In this document: positions 5,852 to 8,039 of the stretch, piece after piece
Layout of the letters: the number at the start of each line of letters is the position of its first letter
Position numbering within the stretch: the first letter of the stretch is position 1
From: AC-69 sp046728055
Lineage (GTDB): Bacteria; Actinomycetota; UBA4738; HRBIN12
Assembly: GCA_046728055.1 (NCBI GenBank)
Contig: JBKPDU010000056.1
Span: 1 to 8,039, forward strand
Reading direction: 5' to 3'
DNA length: 8,039 nt
The notes under the pieces: model-generated
Databases searched by the model: none
Seen by the model: only the letters and a program-made list of their open reading frames with translations
What the model was told of the DNA's origin: nothing
Made by a program: the position numbers and the translations under genes

Positions 5852-6065
5852 ATGGAAGGGGCGGCCGTGGCTCTTCCGAGCCCTCCGGATCGGGAGTGCG
5901 AAGAACTCGCTAGGCAGCGGTCGGCACAAGTGGCGAGCCTCACGGACTCGACCCGCCCCAGGCTGGAGGCGTTGTCGGAGGACGACCTCGAGCGTGAGGA
6001 CGTGCGTATTAGTGCGGCTGCGCGTCTTCGATAAGCTCGCCCACGAAGTATTAGGAGGTCGATGA
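5852..6065 (+). pseudogene. Decayed small gene A, frameshifted near its 3' end
   Basis: From ATG 5852 (GAGG at 5843-5846) a frame encodes 60 residues with a normal acidic, helix-forming composition, including LEALSEDDLEREDVR, and stops at TAA 6032-6034. In the +1 frame the sequence continues as LRVFDKLAHEVLGGR and ends at TGA 6063-6065, which overlaps the ATG of the next frame in an ATGA junction. The natural reading is one gene whose true C-terminus lies in the second frame, broken by a one-base insertion (or two-base loss) between about 6000 and 6031. No family was recognised. Alternatives are a sequencing error, a genuine short gene ending at 6034, or programmed +1 frameshifting, for which I see no specific signal. 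Confidence 0.35.
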
Positions 6066-6363
6066 GCGACAGCGACGAGCCGGCTGAGCCAGAGAGCTTC
6101 GTGCCCCTCTAGCACGCGATCCGAGACATCCTGCTTCGCCACGACTACTTGGTGCAGGGAACATGGGTGGCCGACCTTATCGACCTTGCTCATCTGCAGT
6201 CCAGCAACTTCGCTGGGATCCGGGTGGAGGGCAGATGTGGGGCTGCGCTGGATCCGTCGCGGATGTTGTCGACCTTCGGCACACCCTCGATCCGGTGGAT
6301 GCCGAGACCGAACGAGATTCACTCGAACTCAGGCGCCTCCTGATCCGGTTGGCGACCAGATGA
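6062..6363 (+). pseudogene. Decayed small gene B, amber stop plus frameshift
   Basis: ATG 6062 has AGGAGG at 6053-6058 and opens with MSDSDEPAEPESFVPL, then meets TAG at 6110-6112. The same frame goes on with plausible protein (HAIRDILLRHDYLVQGTW, then VADLIDLAHLQSS), suggesting CAG to TAG mutation of a glutamine codon. Beyond about 6230 this frame loses protein character, while the -1 frame gives VADVVDLRHTLDPVD and ETERDSLELRRLLIRLA, ending at TGA 6361-6363. That stop overlaps ATG 6360 of the next frame (ATGA). The parts add up to a protein of roughly 100 residues, acidic and mainly helical, of no family I know. An internal ATG 6235 with GGAGG at 6226-6230 could still give a 42-residue product. 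Confidence 0.38.
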
Positions 6364-6548
6364 AGACACAAGGGGTCTCGTCGGAGGAATCCGAGTTCGT
6401 GGCGAACGCTTTCCGCCGCGGCTGGCGAGGCGGCGCTCGTGAGCACCCGGCCTACCGCGGGATCACAACGGCGGCCGAAGAGCTCGCTCCGGCCCTTGAC
6501 CAGGCGACCAATCAGAGCTGGGCGAACCCCCTCGGCGGGTCGGAGTGA
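6360..6548 (+). CDS. Small hypothetical protein C at the end of the decayed gene set
   Basis: An intact frame of 62 residues, starting at the ATG that overlaps the stop of gene B and ending three bases before the convergent stop of the DUF2007-like gene. It begins MKTQGVSSEESEFVANAFRR, contains GWRGGAREHPAYRGITTAAEEL and ends NPLGGSE. Third codon positions are mostly G/C and the composition is protein-like, so it may be real or recently silenced. No own ribosome site is seen, so translation would depend on coupling to gene B, which appears broken. No signal peptide, membrane segment or known motif. The function is unknown. Confidence 0.42.
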   Translation: MKTQGVSSEESEFVANAFRRGWRGGAREHPAYRGITTAAEELAPALDQATNQSWANPLGGSE

Positions 6549-6551
6549 GCC

Positions 6552-6797
6552 CTAGGGCGACGCGTCGTCGAGGACCGTGTCGGCGATCGCTCGAGCCTCA
6601 GCCAGGCGGTCACGATCCACGAACAGGCGAACACCGCGCTCCCAGATCTTGCTGATCGAGCCCGGCTCCTTGTACCACCACACGATGCCGGCCTCCTCGA
6701 GCCGGCTGGCGATCGTGTGCGCATGGTCCCAGGTGAACTGCCCGAGATGGACCGTGATCACGTCCGGATCCGTCGGGTAGCGCTTGGACTCGCTCAC
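6552..6797 (-). CDS. DUF2007-like small protein
   Basis: A protein of 81 residues. The pattern VITVHLGQFTWDHAHTIASRLEEAGI followed by VRLFVDRDRLAEARAIADTV matches the DUF2007 layout: a short beta-alpha-beta unit in which a helix with an Ala-rich face precedes a Gly-Ile turn, and a C-terminal helix ends the domain. A Trp-rich segment (VWWYKEPGS) lies between. DUF2007 is described as a putative signal-transducing or ligand-binding domain, but no activity is established. The start is GTG 6797, overlapping the TGA of the pabBC fusion gene in a GTGA junction, so the two are coupled and probably cotranscribed. The reason for linking this protein to folate synthesis is unknown; the pairing may be only positional. 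Confidence 0.75.
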   Translation of the reverse strand: MSESKRYPTDPDVITVHLGQFTWDHAHTIASRLEEAGIVWWYKEPGSISKIWERGVRLFVDRDRLAEARAIADTVLDDASP

Positions 6798-8039
6798 GGG
6801 ACCAGCACGGCCGGGCGCCAGCCCCGAACCGAGCTGACCAGGGCAAGGCCGTCGGCGTCATTGAGCTCCTCGACCCGGATGGTGCGTTCCCGGAGACGCC
6901 CCTCTCGGAGGAGCACCTGCCGGTACGTACCGGCAAGCAATCCCGATCCGAGCGACGGCGTGAACCATGCCCCCCCCAGCTTGACCGCCACGTTCGCGAC
7001 CGTAGACTCCGTCACCTCGCCTCGATCGTTCACCAACACGACATCGTTGACGTCGGGACGAACATCGCGACGGCGTTCGTATGGACCACGCAGCGTGGTC
7101 TTGTGATACAGCCAGACGTCCGAGGGATCGACGGGCTGTGGATGGAACGCCACGCGGACCGGTCCGGGCTGCGCCGCCGGCGGTTCGGGGAGGTCGATCC
7201 GAACCGACCCGTCTCGGGCCAGCTGGAGCCGGACCACCCCCTCGGCTCCCCCCAACTCGGCCACCGCCTTCTCCAGCGTCTCCTCGGCGTCGGATCGAAC
7301 GAAGGCGAATCCGAAGTAGCGGGCCGAGGCCTCCAGGCGGGCCAGGTGTTCGGGGAGATGGCGGAACCCCGACGCGCGCTCGTGGCGGAGCGTCTCGACC
7401 AGCTCGAACCGCGGCCGGCGGGTGGTGAGCACGCGGGCCTTGGCCACCGCCTCGTCGAACTCGGCCGCGGCGGACGAGTCGTACGTGATCCCACCGCCTA
7501 CGCCGAACTCGGCCAGCCCGGTCCGCCGGTCCAGCAGGATGGTCCGGATGGCCACGTTGAAGTTCGCCCTCGGCTCGCCGCTCCCGGGTGGGGCGAGGTA
7601 ACCGATCGCGCCGGAGTACGGGCCGCGCGGAGCGTCCTCGAGCTCGGCGATCAGCCGCATCGTGGAGACCTTCGGGGCGCCGGTCACCGAGCCACTGGGG
7701 AACAATGCGCGGAACGTGCCGGAGACGGAAACGCCGGGACGAAGCGTCGATCGCACAGTCGAGGTGAGTTGCCAAACGGTCTCGTAGCGTTCCGTTTCGA
7801 ACAGCGGAGTCGCCCGCACCGAGCCCGGCACGGAGATGCGGCCGAGGTCGCTCCGCAACAGGTCGACGACCATCGCGTTCTCCGCTCGGTCCTTGGGTGA
7901 AGATGCGAGGCGCCGCGCGTTCTCCTCATCCTCCTCGGGCCACCGCCCCCGGGGAGCCGTGCCCTTCATTGGGCGCGTGGTGATGCGGCCGTCGTCGAGG
8001 CGGAAGAACAGCTCGGGGGAAGCGGACAGTACGCCGAAC
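6794..8039 (-). CDS. pabB: Aminodeoxychorismate synthase component I fused to aminodeoxychorismate lyase, N-terminally cut by the window
   Basis: The frame runs from the right edge to TGA 6794-6796, about 414 residues. The first half is the end of a chorismate-binding domain: SPELFFRL, then TRPMKGTAPRGR with the Lys typical of PabB, ENAMVVDLLRSDLGRI, FPSGSVTGAPK, and GVGGGITYDSSAAAEFDEA with metal-binding Glu. The second half is a class IV PLP aminotransferase fold of the PabC type: ETLRHERASGFRHLPEHLARLEA, the PLP-lysine in WLYHKTTLR, VVLVNDRGEVTESTVANVAV, and the GSGLLAGTYRQVLL segment. PabB makes 4-amino-4-deoxychorismate from chorismate with ammonia from PabA, and PabC releases pyruvate to give 4-aminobenzoate for folate, so the fusion performs both steps. 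An internal ATG at 7969 (MKGTAPRGR) is not the start, since conserved sequence continues upstream of it. PabA is not in the window. Confidence 0.93.
   Translation of the reverse strand, partial: FGVLSASPELFFRLDDGRITTRPMKGTAPRGRWPEEDEENARRLASSPKDRAENAMVVDLLRSDLGRISVPGSVRATPLFETERYETVWQLTSTVRSTLRPGVSVSGTFRALFPSGSVTGAPKVSTMRLIAELEDAPRGPYSGAIGYLAPPGSGEPRANFNVAIRTILLDRRTGLAEFGVGGGITYDSSAAAEFDEAVAKARVLTTRRPRFELVETLRHERASGFRHLPEHLARLEASARYFGFAFVRSDAEETLEKAVAELGGAEGVVRLQLARDGSVRIDLPEPPAAQPGPVRVAFHPQPVDPSDVWLYHKTTLRGPYERRRDVRPDVNDVVLVNDRGEVTESTVANVAVKLGGAWFTPSLGSGLLAGTYRQVLLREGRLRERTIRVEELNDADGLALVSSVRGWRPAVLVP

Noticed and set aside
6001..6034. Programmed +1 frameshift in gene A
   Set aside because: No slippery run, internal Shine-Dalgarno at the correct spacing or downstream structure that I can support; nearby gene B shows independent damage, so decay or sequence error is simpler.
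5510..6322. 270-residue open frame on the minus strand across the degenerate region
   Set aside because: The translation is Arg/Ser/Pro-rich with no domain or motif, no ribosome site was seen, and it lies opposite the plus-strand fragments with better protein character and gene junctions.
5402..6551. Insertion sequence or phage insertion as the cause of the broken region
   Set aside because: No transposase or integrase motif, terminal inverted repeats or target duplications were found at the borders.

Overview
The window is very GC-rich, with G/C at most third codon positions, frequent GTG starts, stop/start overlaps and several gene families typical of Actinomycetota. I read it as chromosomal DNA of an uncultured or little-studied actinobacterium. 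No rRNA, tRNA, CRISPR array, transposase or phage gene was recognised.

Left part (2-1866, + strand): the 3' end of a MeaB-type GTPase gene, overlapping by ATGA the complete gene of an adenosylcobalamin-dependent acyl-CoA mutase large subunit. Two substrate-pocket positions of the mutase (Phe75, Gln193) match isobutyryl-CoA mutase rather than methylmalonyl-CoA mutase. The B12-binding subunit is not in the window.

Metal block (1998-3338): a nickel/cobalt permease with a His-rich cytosolic loop, convergent with a Fur-family repressor whose His pattern resembles the nickel-responsive Nur of Streptomyces. A candidate extended -10 and a TTGCA-CC-TGCAA palindrome lie in front of the repressor gene. 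Cobalt for B12 would link this block to the mutase, nickel would fit the Nur-like sensor; the sequence does not settle which.

Central part (3466-5401, + strand): an enoyl-CoA hydratase/crotonase followed 12 bases later by a GNAT acetyltransferase, then two very small Cys-rich proteins that look like zinc-binding modules, with several hairpins between them.

Degenerate stretch (5402-6551): about 1.15 kb with no intact recognisable gene. Its right half carries what looks like a decayed operon of short unknown genes: two ATGA stop/start junctions survive, but the upstream frames are broken by a frameshift, an amber stop and a second frameshift. The last member (6360-6548) is open.

Right part (6552-8039, - strand): a PabB-PabC fusion for 4-aminobenzoate (folate) synthesis, cut by the window edge, overlapping by GTGA a small DUF2007-like protein gene.
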